Shown in pieces: positions 18,531 to 27,275 of a DNA stretch of 62,341 bases. The notes under the pieces were generated by a model that did no database searches, was not told where the DNA came from, and saw nothing but the letters and a program-made list of their open reading frames with translations. Made by a program: the position numbers and the translations under genes. Origin of the DNA: Novosphingobium pentaromativorans US6-1 (GTDB lineage Bacteria > Pseudomonadota > Alphaproteobacteria > Sphingomonadales > Sphingomonadaceae); contig NZ_CP009296.1 in the NCBI RefSeq assembly GCF_000767465.1, positions 1 to 62,341 on the forward strand. Direction: 5' to 3'. How positions within the stretch are numbered: the first letter of the stretch is position 1; the number at the start of each line of letters is the position of its first letter.

Positions 18531-19280
18531 TTACTGCAACTTAAGCCAGGGATGGCGACGCGTCATGTCCTTGTGCAGGTCGAGCACGTTGCTCGACTTT
18601 TGCTCAGTGCGCGTTACCGATGAGTAGTGATGACGATAGCGAGCGGTGATTTCAGGGATATGAAGAACAATGCTGTCACCCTCAAGCATGCGCAGCCAGA
18701 GATCGTAATCTTCCCAACCATATCGAATTTTCTCGAAACCGTTGAGCGCGAGCAGTGTCGATCGGCGATACATGGCCATTAAGTCAATAAAATTGCCGTG
18801 AATAAGCCCTTCTTTGGCAAATACGCCGGCGCCGAATAGCTCACGATCACCTTCAAATACCTCAATTAGACTGTAGGCCGCATCAACGTTCGGGCGGCTT
18901 TCGATCGCAGCTAGGTGCTTTTCAAGACAGCGCGGGTACAGTAGATTGTCGGCATCAAGAAGGAAACAGAATTCCGACTGAGCTACAGTGATGCCGTTGT
19001 TGCGAGCGATGGATGCGCCGACATTCTCATTATTGCTGAGCAGCAGCATGCCCATGCCGGTGTGTTGATTATGGCGCATCCACTCAGCTGCAACATCCAA
19101 CGAATTATCGGTACTGCAATCATTAACAACGATAATGGCTACGTCGCGTGTAGTCTGCGCAGCGACGGAGTCCAATGTTTCAGCAATATGGCGTTCATAA
19201 TTGTATAGCGCGATGACAACCGACACGCGTTGATCGAGAGAACCGCTCTGGTGAACCGTTGTTGTCTGTTGTGTAATCAC
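18531..19280 (-). CDS. Family 2 glycosyltransferase
   Basis: A 249-aa GT-A protein: VSVVIALYNYERHIAETL at the start, VVNDCSTDNS, and LLDADNLLYP as the DXD-type metal site. KIRYGWEDYDLWLRML matches the ED motif of GT2. The start overlaps the end of the upstream glycosyltransferase by four bases. It probably adds a sugar to a surface polymer. Confidence 0.9.
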   Translation of the reverse strand: MITQQTTTVHQSGSLDQRVSVVIALYNYERHIAETLDSVAAQTTRDVAIIVVNDCSTDNSLDVAAEWMRHNQHTGMGMLLLSNNENVGASIARNNGITVAQSEFCFLLDADNLLYPRCLEKHLAAIESRPNVDAAYSLIEVFEGDRELFGAGVFAKEGLIHGNFIDLMAMYRRSTLLALNGFEKIRYGWEDYDLWLRMLEGDSIVLHIPEITARYRHHYSSVTRTEQKSSNVLDLHKDMTRRHPWLKLQ

Positions 19281-21025
19281 GACAGGTGCCCCGCCATTTC
19301 CTTGCTGAGACTTGCCATCAGTTTCTGGCCGTTCTCGTGAATACGCTCAATCTCGCGTCGCCCTTGTGGTGTATTAAGCAGCCAGGCAATGCGCTCAGGC
19401 ATTTCCTCCAGCGTGGCTTCAATATAGTGCTCACCCGGCTCAACAATGCCGATCTGGGCGCACGGCTCAGTCAACGGTACGCAGCCCTGTGCAATTGCTG
19501 ACACGACAAGTCGATGCCACTCGAAGTAGTGGCTCTCGCCCTGGTGAATGTTGAGCAGGAGCTTGGCATTTTGGGCGATTTGGGCCAAGTCTCGGCTACC
19601 AATCATGTTCGGGCTGTCGGACGTGATGGGGCCGGTGAACCGCGGCGCATGCAAAAAACAATCGTAGTCCGAAAGTACGTGGCCAAGCTGCGCGAGTGAG
19701 CGAGCCCGACGCTTATTTAGATAACCTACGAACAGGATATCATAGGGTCGTTCGATAAACCTGCGCGGATAAGTTAGTGGCTTGATTGCGCGCAATTCGG
19801 TAAGCTGCTTTGAGGGAGGCTCTTGTCCGAAGTCGAACACGCCACCTTGGCGAGGAAGCAACGGCAGGAAGCCTGCCTTGATACCCAATCGCGACAGACC
19901 TCGCGCCGATAACGGATTGATGTCAAGGGCCTTACGCGAGGTCAACATCTTGTCCAGCGAGAGCGAAAACCACGAGGTGTGCCACTGCTCAAGATTCACA
20001 TGGAGCACACGCGAGGCGATATCCGAAGTAAATTCTGTGCCAGGACCGTGGACGCAATATTCGTGCGGCGCAACAACGATGATCTCGACATCATCAATTG
20101 CAAGATCGCGATGATCATCAAGCAGGCGCACATTAAAACCGGCACCAGCAAGCACCTCAGCCACATATTGGGCAATGTCGGTGAAAAAGAAGTTACCATC
20201 TTTCCAGTAAAGGACGATGACAGGCTTGCCAGGCTCAAGAAAGTCTCGGAAGGTATAAATAGTCTGGTCAGTGGCCTGTGTCATAAAGACATCGGCCGCT
20301 GTCGATTGGAAAGCACGCCGACCCTCCCGCATGCCATAGCGGACGTAATGCACCAGAGGGTTGATGATGCGGGTATCAGCATGCTCAAGGCTGTAGAATG
20401 CACCTGAGAACAGAGGGCTGGGCTGCCGTAGCGGATCCTGCGCTGAAGTCCGTAAATAGTCTTCTACGAGTTGTTGATCAGAGCCAATGACGCCGTACTG
20501 TGCAGAATACCATTCAGGGTCGAACAAACCGCTGGCGATAATTGCCGGAATGGCGTCTAAATCAGGTTCGGTTTGCGGCGCGGACAGCAGAGCGATACCG
20601 CCGTCCCGCCCCTCGTTCATGCCGTGTGCCAGGTAGTGGTGGATAGGATTAATCCCTTCCGCACCGACATCTGGGTAGCGGAACAGGTAATTAGCCGTAT
20701 CGAAGATGTTTTTGCGCAGCAGGCGACGTTCCAACTTGCGCTGCCAAGCCCAGAACGGCAACCAGCGGTCCCAGCCACGCGGTGCCGCCGAAAGTTCTAC
20801 TGCTGTTCGATAAAGCCATAAAGCTTTTGCTCGCTCTGCAAGTGCAGTGGCGTGGGCATCGCGGTAGAGGGCCTCAACAACCGCAAGCTGCTCTGCCAGC
20901 TTCCCTGCACTGCGCTGTTCGGAACCTGCTTCAGGCCTTGATTTGGCGCGTTGCTGCGGTGCAGGAGGGAGCAGCCCGGATGCACGTTTGCCCGACAGTC
21001 GCCGGCTCCATTTAACGAGATTCAA
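19277..21025 (-). CDS. Glycosyltransferase-like protein with HYLxHGxxEGR repeats
   Basis: A 582-aa protein. Residues of about 110-260 contain repeats of the form NPIHHYLAHGMNEGRDG and NPLVHYVRYGMREGRRAF, seen in rhamnan and other surface-glycan glycosyltransferases. The C-terminal half (YDILFVGYLNKRRARSL, LLNIHQGESHYFEWHRL, GCVPLTEP) resembles GT4/CgeB-type glycosyltransferases. It is translationally coupled to the GT2 gene. Base composition is more AT-rich than the backbone, consistent with transfer. Confidence 0.72.
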   Translation of the reverse strand: MNLVKWSRRLSGKRASGLLPPAPQQRAKSRPEAGSEQRSAGKLAEQLAVVEALYRDAHATALAERAKALWLYRTAVELSAAPRGWDRWLPFWAWQRKLERRLLRKNIFDTANYLFRYPDVGAEGINPIHHYLAHGMNEGRDGGIALLSAPQTEPDLDAIPAIIASGLFDPEWYSAQYGVIGSDQQLVEDYLRTSAQDPLRQPSPLFSGAFYSLEHADTRIINPLVHYVRYGMREGRRAFQSTAADVFMTQATDQTIYTFRDFLEPGKPVIVLYWKDGNFFFTDIAQYVAEVLAGAGFNVRLLDDHRDLAIDDVEIIVVAPHEYCVHGPGTEFTSDIASRVLHVNLEQWHTSWFSLSLDKMLTSRKALDINPLSARGLSRLGIKAGFLPLLPRQGGVFDFGQEPPSKQLTELRAIKPLTYPRRFIERPYDILFVGYLNKRRARSLAQLGHVLSDYDCFLHAPRFTGPITSDSPNMIGSRDLAQIAQNAKLLLNIHQGESHYFEWHRLVVSAIAQGCVPLTEPCAQIGIVEPGEHYIEATLEEMPERIAWLLNTPQGRREIERIHENGQKLMASLSKEMAGHLS

Positions 21026-21557
21026 AGTGCGTCTTCCTGTGGATCCAAATGCGGAAAAGCCTTAGCTTACCAGCGCAACCTTTAGCGAAGCTATCACATC
21101 AAAGCCAAGCTAAATTCGCAGTTGCCACAAAGAGGAAGCAATATGTGAGGCATCGACGAATGTTGCAGCCGCAACCACGCCAACATACTGAAAATAAGTA
21201 ATAATTTAGATCGCCTTCCCTGCAGCAGGGATCTGCATCAAGGCTTATAGCATCACTCTTGGAGCAACCGCATGACTCGCCCCATCGAATCCTAAAATAC
21301 AGATACGGCACGGCTCAAGCCGGTTTGGAGTTGAAGGCTAGCCTCGGGTCCGTGCATCATCTATTACAACATCTAAGCTCGCCGGCAGACCTTCGGTGAA
21401 GGCTTATCGACGGAACGAGCAATCAGATCATAAGAGGCATGCCATGATCTGGCAATCAAGCGGTCGGTGAACGACGCCGGATTAGCTCAACTAAGCCGCC
21501 AAACTGTTCAAGAAGGCGGGATCAATTCACCAGGACGTGACATAGTGCAGTTTTTCG
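21026..21557. other. Intergenic, AT-rich, no gene recognised
   Basis: This 532-base stretch separates the divergent glycosyltransferase and orphan genes. Short frames exist but have no ribosome site or recognisable product. It should contain promoters for both directions; I cannot place them with confidence. It may include decayed coding sequence. Confidence 0.5.
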
Positions 21558-22448
21558 ATGGTAATATCAGTTAAACGAAGCTGGCTTTACTCCAGCAGCA
21601 TTCTCACCTTAGTCACAGGGCTACCGATAGGATTCTCTTGGGAGAGAGTGCGGGCAGTCACACCTTTGGGTTGGGAGATTGGTATTCCGAAATGTGCCAA
21701 AACTCCCCATGAAAAAAATCTGAACCATTATCAAGAAACGGCGGAGTGCGGACTAAGCAAGAAGAACTGGACATTGGTGGTACAAGCAGAAGGAGGAACA
21801 CTGGGCCTAAGCTGCGTCGGCCCCAATGATCAGTCCTTCCTAATTAATGCGCCCAAAAGCCCAGTTACAATAAGATGGATACCGCATAATACGGATGCAG
21901 GAAAAGGTTGGACGGTTAATCTCAAGGTTAACACGGCCTCAAAACTGGCTTGTTCCAACCAATATACATTCTTTGGCTTCATGAACGACATTGAGCACGG
22001 AGGCGGGCCACTTCCCAACCTTACAAGACTTCGGTCGTCCCATGAACTTTCCTATGAGCAGTTCGCCGAAAATGGTGGGGAAGCCCGCTTGACGCTTGGC
22101 GCCCAAATCTTTTGGAACGGTAAAGCACATATTTTAGAAGTGCTACCTGCAAGGATTGGCTACAAGACCAATCCCGGATTTCCACCTGGAGTTATTCAAA
22201 AAATAAATACAAATAAATTTGAATATGTTATTATAGATGATTCATGGAGCACCCACGTTTATCCAAATGGACGCACACAAAATATAAATTTAAATTGGAC
22301 CACTTTGTTCTCGAAAGCGATCCAGCTGGGACTATTTACAAAGCCAAATGGAGAGACCGCAACTCAGGCAGTTTACGTCGCAGTCGAAACGCATAATCAG
22401 GCGATTGGCAATCTCTATCAAAGTAAGTTTACTGTATCATCCGATTAA
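21558..22448 (+). CDS. Hypothetical protein, probably secreted or anchored
   Basis: A 296-aa product that I do not recognise. The N-terminus (VKRSWLYSSSILTLVTGLPIGF) could be a signal or anchor. The rest is rich in Asn, Thr and aromatic residues with four cysteines in the first half, giving a beta-rich extracellular look. It is clearly AT-richer than the plasmid and uses codons such as AAT, ATA and TTA often. No good ribosome site precedes the ATG. It ends 37 bases before an IS5-family copy. Confidence 0.55.
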   Translation: MVISVKRSWLYSSSILTLVTGLPIGFSWERVRAVTPLGWEIGIPKCAKTPHEKNLNHYQETAECGLSKKNWTLVVQAEGGTLGLSCVGPNDQSFLINAPKSPVTIRWIPHNTDAGKGWTVNLKVNTASKLACSNQYTFFGFMNDIEHGGGPLPNLTRLRSSHELSYEQFAENGGEARLTLGAQIFWNGKAHILEVLPARIGYKTNPGFPPGVIQKINTNKFEYVIIDDSWSTHVYPNGRTQNINLNWTTLFSKAIQLGLFTKPNGETATQAVYVAVETHNQAIGNLYQSKFTVSSD

Positions 22449-22485
22449 AAATCGGCAGTTTACCCTTAGGCTTCCTCCAACAACT

Positions 22486-23317
22486 GGACGCCTCGAAAAA
22501 CTGCTGGCTGATGTCGGCATGGCGTGATTCACTGGCTTTCGCGATGAGCGGAGGCAGCGATGGCGGGACAGCCTGGTTTCTTTGATCTTTCGGACCGGTA
22601 TGAAGCGCTGAGCGCGGCAGGAGACCCGCTTGAGCGCTTGGCTTCTGTCGTCGACTTCGAGGTTTTCCGCGGTCCGCTGGTCGCCGCGCTGCGACGGAGC
22701 GTTCGTGGCAAGGGCGGCAGGCCGCCGTTCGATCCGGTCCTCATGTTCAAGATCTTGGTACTGCAGGCGTTGTACTCGCTCTCTGACGAGGCGACCGAGT
22801 TCCAGATCAAGGATCGCCTGTCGTTTCAGCGCTTCCTGGGCCTCGGCCTCGACGGCACCGTGCCTGACGCGACGACAGTGTGGCTGTTCCGGGAGCGCTT
22901 GGTGCAGGCCAAGGCGATCGACAAACTTTTCGTTCGCTTCGATGCCGCGCTCAAGGATCGGGGCTATCTCGCCATGGGTGGGCAGATCATCGACGCCACG
23001 GTGGTTCCGGCGCCAAAGCAGCGCAACACCGAGGCCGAGAAGGCAGCGATCAAGGAGGGGCGCGTCCCCGAAGAGTGGAAGCCAGCGAAGGCGCGGCAAA
23101 AGGACCGCGATGCGCGTTGGTCGATCAAATACAGCAAAGCCAAAGTTCGGGAGGGTGCCGATCCCAAGGCGGCCAAACCGGTTGATCTTGCCATCCCGAT
23201 GTTCGGCTACAAGAACCACATCGGCATCGACCGGGCCCACGGGTTGATCCGCACATGGGGCACCAGCGCCGCCAACGCCCATGATGGGGCACGGCTGCCG
23301 GACCTGATCAGCACGGG
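22486..23317 (+). mobile_element. IS5-family element, copy 2 (right end lost)
   Basis: The left end GGACGCCTCGAAAAAC and the sequence up to 23317 match copy 1 at 16225, then IS6100 begins. The right third, including the right inverted repeat, is absent. Copies 1 and 2 in direct orientation flank the methyltransferase, the glycosyltransferases and the orphan gene, like a composite element. Confidence 0.88.
22560..23317 (+). pseudogene. IS5-family transposase, 3' truncated by IS6100
   Basis: This copy keeps the unshifted frame (GRVPEEWKPAKARQKDRD) that copy 1 has lost. It stops at DLISTG where IS6100 is inserted, so the second and third catalytic residues are missing. Neither copy in the window encodes an intact transposase. 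Confidence 0.88.
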
Positions 23318-24200
23318 GGCTCTGTTGCAAATTCTGACGCGGTCGCCATGGTTTGGTTCGAGGGCTTTCAAGGTCGGTTGCGATGAACGATTTCAAAGGG
23401 CGGCATTTTACCGGCGAGGTCATCCTGTGGGCGGTACGCTGGTATTGCCGGTACGGCATCAGCTACCGTGATCTCGAGGAAATGCTAGCCGAGCGTGGCA
23501 TCAATGTCGATCACACGACCATCTATCGCTGGGTGCAGCGCTACGCGCCGGAGATGGAGAAGCGGTTGCGCTGGTTCTGGCGGCGCGGCTTTGATCCGAG
23601 CTGGCGTCTCGATGAGACTTACGTCAAGGTCCGGGGTAAATGGACCTACCTCTACCGGGCGGTCGACAAACGGGGCGACACGATCGACTTCTACCTGTCG
23701 TCGACCCGCAGCGCCAAAGCCGCGAAGCGCTTTCTAGGCAAGGCTCTTCGTGGCCTGAAGGACTGGGAAAAGCCGACGAAACTCAACACCGACAAGGCAC
23801 CCAGCTACGGCGCCGCGATCGCCGAGCTGAAACGAGAAGGGAAGCTCGCCCCGGAAACCGAACACCGGCAGGTGAAATACCTGAACAATGTGCTCGAGGC
23901 CGACCATGGCAAGCTCAAGATGCTGATCAAGCCTGTGCGCGGTTTCAAATCGATGCCCACGGCCTACGCTACAATCAAGGGCTTCGAGGTCATGCGCGCC
24001 CTACGCAAAGGGCAGGCCCGGCCGTGGTGCCTGCAGCCGGGGTTCAAAGGAGAGGTGCGCCTGATCGAAAGATCATTTGGCATTGGTCCCTCGGCCATGA
24101 CCGAGGCCATGGACATGCTCAATCAGCATTTCGCCGATGTTGCCTGATCCCAAAAAAGGCGCGGTGTCGTTCGGCGGTCCCAAATGTTTGCAACAGAGCC
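23318..24200 (+). mobile_element. IS6100, copy 2
   Basis: An 883-bp element with the same terminal repeats as copy 1 and inverted relative to it. Flanks AGCACGGG and ACAACTGG do not match, so it lacks a target duplication. It joins the IS5-family copy to a Tn3-family transposase fragment, evidence for an IS6100-driven deletion or cointegrate. Confidence 0.95.
23383..24147 (+). CDS. tnpA: IS6100 transposase (copy 2)
   Basis: A 254-aa product with the same sequence as copy 1; an upstream ATG at 23353 is in frame. The DDE motif is complete. With two inverted copies, it can mediate inversion or deletion of the intervening 11 kb. Confidence 0.94.
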   Translation: MNDFKGRHFTGEVILWAVRWYCRYGISYRDLEEMLAERGINVDHTTIYRWVQRYAPEMEKRLRWFWRRGFDPSWRLDETYVKVRGKWTYLYRAVDKRGDTIDFYLSSTRSAKAAKRFLGKALRGLKDWEKPTKLNTDKAPSYGAAIAELKREGKLAPETEHRQVKYLNNVLEADHGKLKMLIKPVRGFKSMPTAYATIKGFEVMRALRKGQARPWCLQPGFKGEVRLIERSFGIGPSAMTEAMDMLNQHFADVA

Positions 24201-25258
24201 ACAACTGGTATCTTTCACCCGAGAACTATCAGGCCGCGCTGGCCATGATCATCTCAGCCCATCACGAATTACCCTTCGCGCGGCATTGGGGCGCTGGCAC
24301 CAGTTCGTCGTCCGATGGCCAGTTCTTCCGGTCGGGGCGGAGCCGTTCAGGGGCGGCGGACGTCAATGCCAAATATGGCGCCGAACCTGGCGTGAAAATC
24401 TATTCTCACCTTTCCGATCACTTCGCATCATTCGGATCACGGATCATGTCCGCGACGGCAGGTGAAGCGCCTTACGTGCTCGACGGGCTTGTCCTGGGCG
24501 CCGGCAACCTTCCGTTGCATGAGCACTATACCGATACCGGCGGCGCCACCGATCATGTTTTCGCACTCTGCCACCTACTCGGGTTCCGCTTCGCGCCCCG
24601 GCTGCGCGATATTGGCGACCGCAAGCTGGGTTCGATCGCTGCGCCATCGACATACAAGGGCATCGAAAATCTGATGGGCCGCACCATCAAAACGGCAGCG
24701 ATCGAGGCCGATTGGGATGACATCGTCAGGATTGTCGCCTCAATCAAGGATGGCACGGTGGCGCCGTCAGTAATCTTGCGAAAACTTGCCGCCTACAAAC
24801 GCCAGAACAGGCTGGATTTTGCATTGGCTGAACTGGGCCGTATCGAGCGCACTTTGTTCACGCTCGATTGGCTTGAACAACCGGAACTGCGACGTGCCTG
24901 TCAGGCCGGTCTCAACAAAGGCGAGGCGAGGCACACGCTTGCCGCCGCCATCTATACCAACCGGCAGGGTCGGTTCACCGATCGCTCGCTGGAAAATCAG
25001 GAATTTCGCGCATCTGGGCTGAACCTGCTGATTGCGGCGATTTCCTACTGGAACACGGTCTATCTCGACCGGGCCGCCCAGCACCTCAACGCTGTCGGCA
25101 CGACGTTCGATGCGGCACTGCTTGCGCACCTTTCTCCGATGGGCTGGGCGCACATCAGTCTGACCGGCGATTACCTCTGGGAGCAGGCCAGGCGACTTCC
25201 AGCAGGTGAATTCCACCCACTCAACGAGCCAATGGCGCGGTTGAAGCGTGTAGCGTAG
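24201..25258 (+). pseudogene. tnpA: Tn3-family transposase, C-terminal fragment
   Basis: About 350 residues of a Tn3-family TnpA, with its 5' two thirds removed by IS6100. Recognisable segments are EHYTDTGGATDHVFALCHLLG, LRDIGDRKLG, LGRIERTLFTLDWL, LNKGEARHTLA, NQEFRASGLNLL and LTGDYLWEQ. No resolvase is attached. It shows that part of the cargo arrived on a Tn3-type transposon. Confidence 0.93.
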
Positions 25259-25269
25259 CCCATGTTCCG

Positions 25270-25305
25270 CTTATGTCCGAGAAATCGTTGTCTGGCGAAC
25301 AAACC
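25270..25305 (-). repeat. Possible Tn3-type terminal inverted repeat
   Basis: Shortly after the tnpA stop, the minus strand reads GGTTTGTTCGCC..ACATAAG over 36 bases. Tn3-family ends are about 38 bp with a G-rich outer end and TAAG near the inner end. I did not find the matching left end, so this is tentative. Confidence 0.3.
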
Positions 25306-25317
25306 TTGAGGTGACGC

Positions 25318-25548
25318 CTACTTGCCGTGCTTGGTCCAACCAACGCTGTTTGCACGTTCCAAAGCGACCAAGGCGTCTGATACCGCCTTCTGCGCGACTA
25401 GAAGATAACCTTCGGCAATGCTGGGCCATGTTAGCTCATCGAACGGATTTGTGACGTTGCCGCTGAAATAGTCGAGAGCTTCATGGGCGCGTGCAGCCGC
25501 CTCGATTACCTTGGCGGTATGTTTCTTTGCCCTGTCAGATTTCTTCAT
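25318..25548 (-). CDS. 76-aa hypothetical protein, copy 2
   Basis: Nearly identical to the product at 2799-3029. The stop is TAG here and TAA there. It lies at the end of the minus-strand conjugation operon, after the membrane protein at 25608. Function unknown. Confidence 0.65.
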   Translation of the reverse strand: MKKSDRAKKHTAKVIEAAARAHEALDYFSGNVTNPFDELTWPSIAEGYLLVAQKAVSDALVALERANSVGWTKHGK

Positions 25549-25560
25549 CGTGCCTCATGA
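25324..25560. repeat. 237-bp direct repeat, right copy
   Basis: Partner of 2805-3041 in the same orientation. Right of the repeat the sequences diverge at once: DUF6118 continues after the left copy, and a palindrome site and the conjugation operon follow this one. Confidence 0.9.
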
Positions 25561-25588
25561 AGCCATAGCCCATCAAGAGATCGCAAGC

Positions 25589-25604
25589 GGTGGCAGCTGC
25601 CACC
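25589..25604. promoter_or_regulatory. 16-bp palindrome (site family P)
   Basis: Exact GGTGGCAGCTGCCACC flanked by AGC and GCT. It lies just beyond the stop of the membrane protein gene, at the downstream part of the conjugation operon and close to the right cargo boundary. Confidence 0.65.
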
Positions 25605-25607
25605 GCT

Positions 25608-26057
25608 CTACCTTCCGTCAGTTTTGAGCCTGTCACGATCTACGGACAGCTGGGGTAGGACCGGATACTTTAAGGCTTCACGCTCCCGCGCCCGACCTTC
25701 ATCTATCCCGTATGATGTGCCAATCATCAAACCTACGAAGAACACGGGGATCAAGAGCAGAAGCATCGAGCCGAAGCGTGTTCTACGGCGAGAGCTTTGG
25801 ATCGCGAGCGCATCACGTTGCAGCTTGAGAGCTGTTATGATCGTCTCGGTAGCAAGGGTGATTTCATGGGCGTCGTCGCCCACATTTGTAAGCAATTGCT
25901 CAACGTCCGTCAGAGGGCGTTCCACCTGTTTACCCACTTCGCTTAGATCAGACCAAGCGAGGTTTCTGGAATGAATCACGCGAAGCAAGGTTTCAATGTG
26001 ACGATCGAGATCGGACACGCCTCTCGATGGCACCGGATCAGACCGGGGAATGTTCAT
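25608..26057 (-). CDS. Hypothetical single-span membrane protein
   Basis: A 149-aa product from the ATG at 26057, preceded by AGGAAA. Residues 1-95 are helical, and one transmembrane helix follows (FGSMLLLLIPVFFVGLMIGTSYG at about 102-124). The layout resembles the DUF6118 protein near the relaxase, but I cannot claim homology. It follows the LPD7 gene in the conjugation operon. Confidence 0.6.
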   Translation of the reverse strand: MNIPRSDPVPSRGVSDLDRHIETLLRVIHSRNLAWSDLSEVGKQVERPLTDVEQLLTNVGDDAHEITLATETIITALKLQRDALAIQSSRRRTRFGSMLLLLIPVFFVGLMIGTSYGIDEGRAREREALKYPVLPQLSVDRDRLKTDGR

Positions 26058-26096
26058 CGTGCGGTTTCCTGTTTCCAAAAGGCATGTGCCATGCAC

Positions 26097-27275
26097 TTAG
26101 CGCGAGCGGGACGGCTTCCGCTCCTGCTGGCGAAGCGTCAAATCCTCGCGCGCTATGCGGGTAGCCTCGTTCTGGCGCTGTTGCTCGAAACGGGCCGCAG
26201 GAATCGGTCCGCCGTTCTCAATCCGCTTGGCCACCGTTTCCTTCGCGTTCTCGATGTAGCGCGCCTGATCCTCCTTTTTGGGAAAGCGCGTTTTAGCTTC
26301 GATTGAGGCCGCCAGGACGTGCGACTGCGCGGCCTTGAATTGCGGATCGGTCGCATTCTCGCGGTGGGAGTTACGGCGGAATTGCTCGGCCGCTGCGCGA
26401 GACTCGGTAGGGTCTTGCTTTGCCATGCTCGCTCTTTTCGTAGGGTCTTGAGCTTCGCGCGCCTTGTCACGCGCCGCCAGTCTTTCTCCCTCAAGCTTCA
26501 GCTGGGGAGAAGGCTCGAAGTCTTTGACGGCGACACCGGCGCGGGCGGCTTCCAGATAGACCGCCTTCTTGAAATCATCGCTGCCATGAACACGGATCGA
26601 CTGCCAGCCATTATGCTTCGCAATGGCGACCGCATCGCCAATCGCATGGTCCTTGTTGATCCGAATGCCATCTTGTCCCTTGATCGACATATCGGGCTTT
26701 TCATCGCGGCCGCTCCGAAACAGATCGTCGCCTACGCGCAGATATTTGCGTTCGATCTGCGCCGGAAGGGCCAAGGTTGTATCCTCGACCTTCTTGTCTT
26801 GGTTCGCCGTCTTCGACGGAGCGTCGGCGCGGGAGGGCGCAGGCTCTGATTTTTCCGCCTTCGACCGTTCGCCCTCAACAATATTCAGCGCCTTGTCGGC
26901 CGGGGCCGATGGTGCCGCTTCGCGCTTTACCGTCCGAGGCCAAGCCTCAACATCGGCCAGCGCGGCGCGCTCGCGGGGCTCCAATTCAGCGGCAGGCGCC
27001 CCGCGTTTTACGGCGCTATGATAGTCCCTAATAGCAGGGCTTAAGTATTGCCCCACCGGCGTTGAGCCATCGTTCTGCCAGTCCGTGGATGCTAGCCAAG
27101 CAGTTTTGCCACCTTTCTGCATCGTCAGCGAATGATCGCCATTGTCCGCCTTGACGTAAGCCTGCATCGCATCGGGAAGAGTAGCGAACGACTGTTTGCT
27201 GTTCCCCGGTCCGCCGCGAACTTCGAAAGGGCGTGGCTCAGATGCACCGCGCTGGCTTGTGTCATCATCGGCCAT
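26097..27275 (-). CDS. LPD7-domain protein
   Basis: A 392-aa protein from the ATG at 27275 (GGAGAAGAAT upstream). It carries an LPD7-like domain at about 175-265 (KYLRVGDDLFRSG, IRINKDHAIGDAVAIAKHNGW, SIRVHGSDDFKKAVYLEAARAG). LPD7 usually sits at the C-terminus of large relaxases. Here it is separate from the short relaxase, which suggests a split function. The start lies inside the 3' end of virD4 (11-base overlap). The C-terminus is highly charged. Confidence 0.78.
   Translation of the reverse strand: MADDDTSQRGASEPRPFEVRGGPGNSKQSFATLPDAMQAYVKADNGDHSLTMQKGGKTAWLASTDWQNDGSTPVGQYLSPAIRDYHSAVKRGAPAAELEPRERAALADVEAWPRTVKREAAPSAPADKALNIVEGERSKAEKSEPAPSRADAPSKTANQDKKVEDTTLALPAQIERKYLRVGDDLFRSGRDEKPDMSIKGQDGIRINKDHAIGDAVAIAKHNGWQSIRVHGSDDFKKAVYLEAARAGVAVKDFEPSPQLKLEGERLAARDKAREAQDPTKRASMAKQDPTESRAAAEQFRRNSHRENATDPQFKAAQSHVLAASIEAKTRFPKKEDQARYIENAKETVAKRIENGGPIPAARFEQQRQNEATRIAREDLTLRQQERKPSRSR

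Noticed and set aside
21099..21311. A 70-codon minus-strand frame upstream of the glycosyltransferase
   Set aside because: No ribosome site, Cys-rich random-looking product, lies in an AT-rich intergenic stretch.
2805..25560. The 237-bp repeats as a transposon target duplication
   Set aside because: Far too long, and slightly diverged; Tn3, IS6 and IS5 elements make duplications of 2-8 bp.
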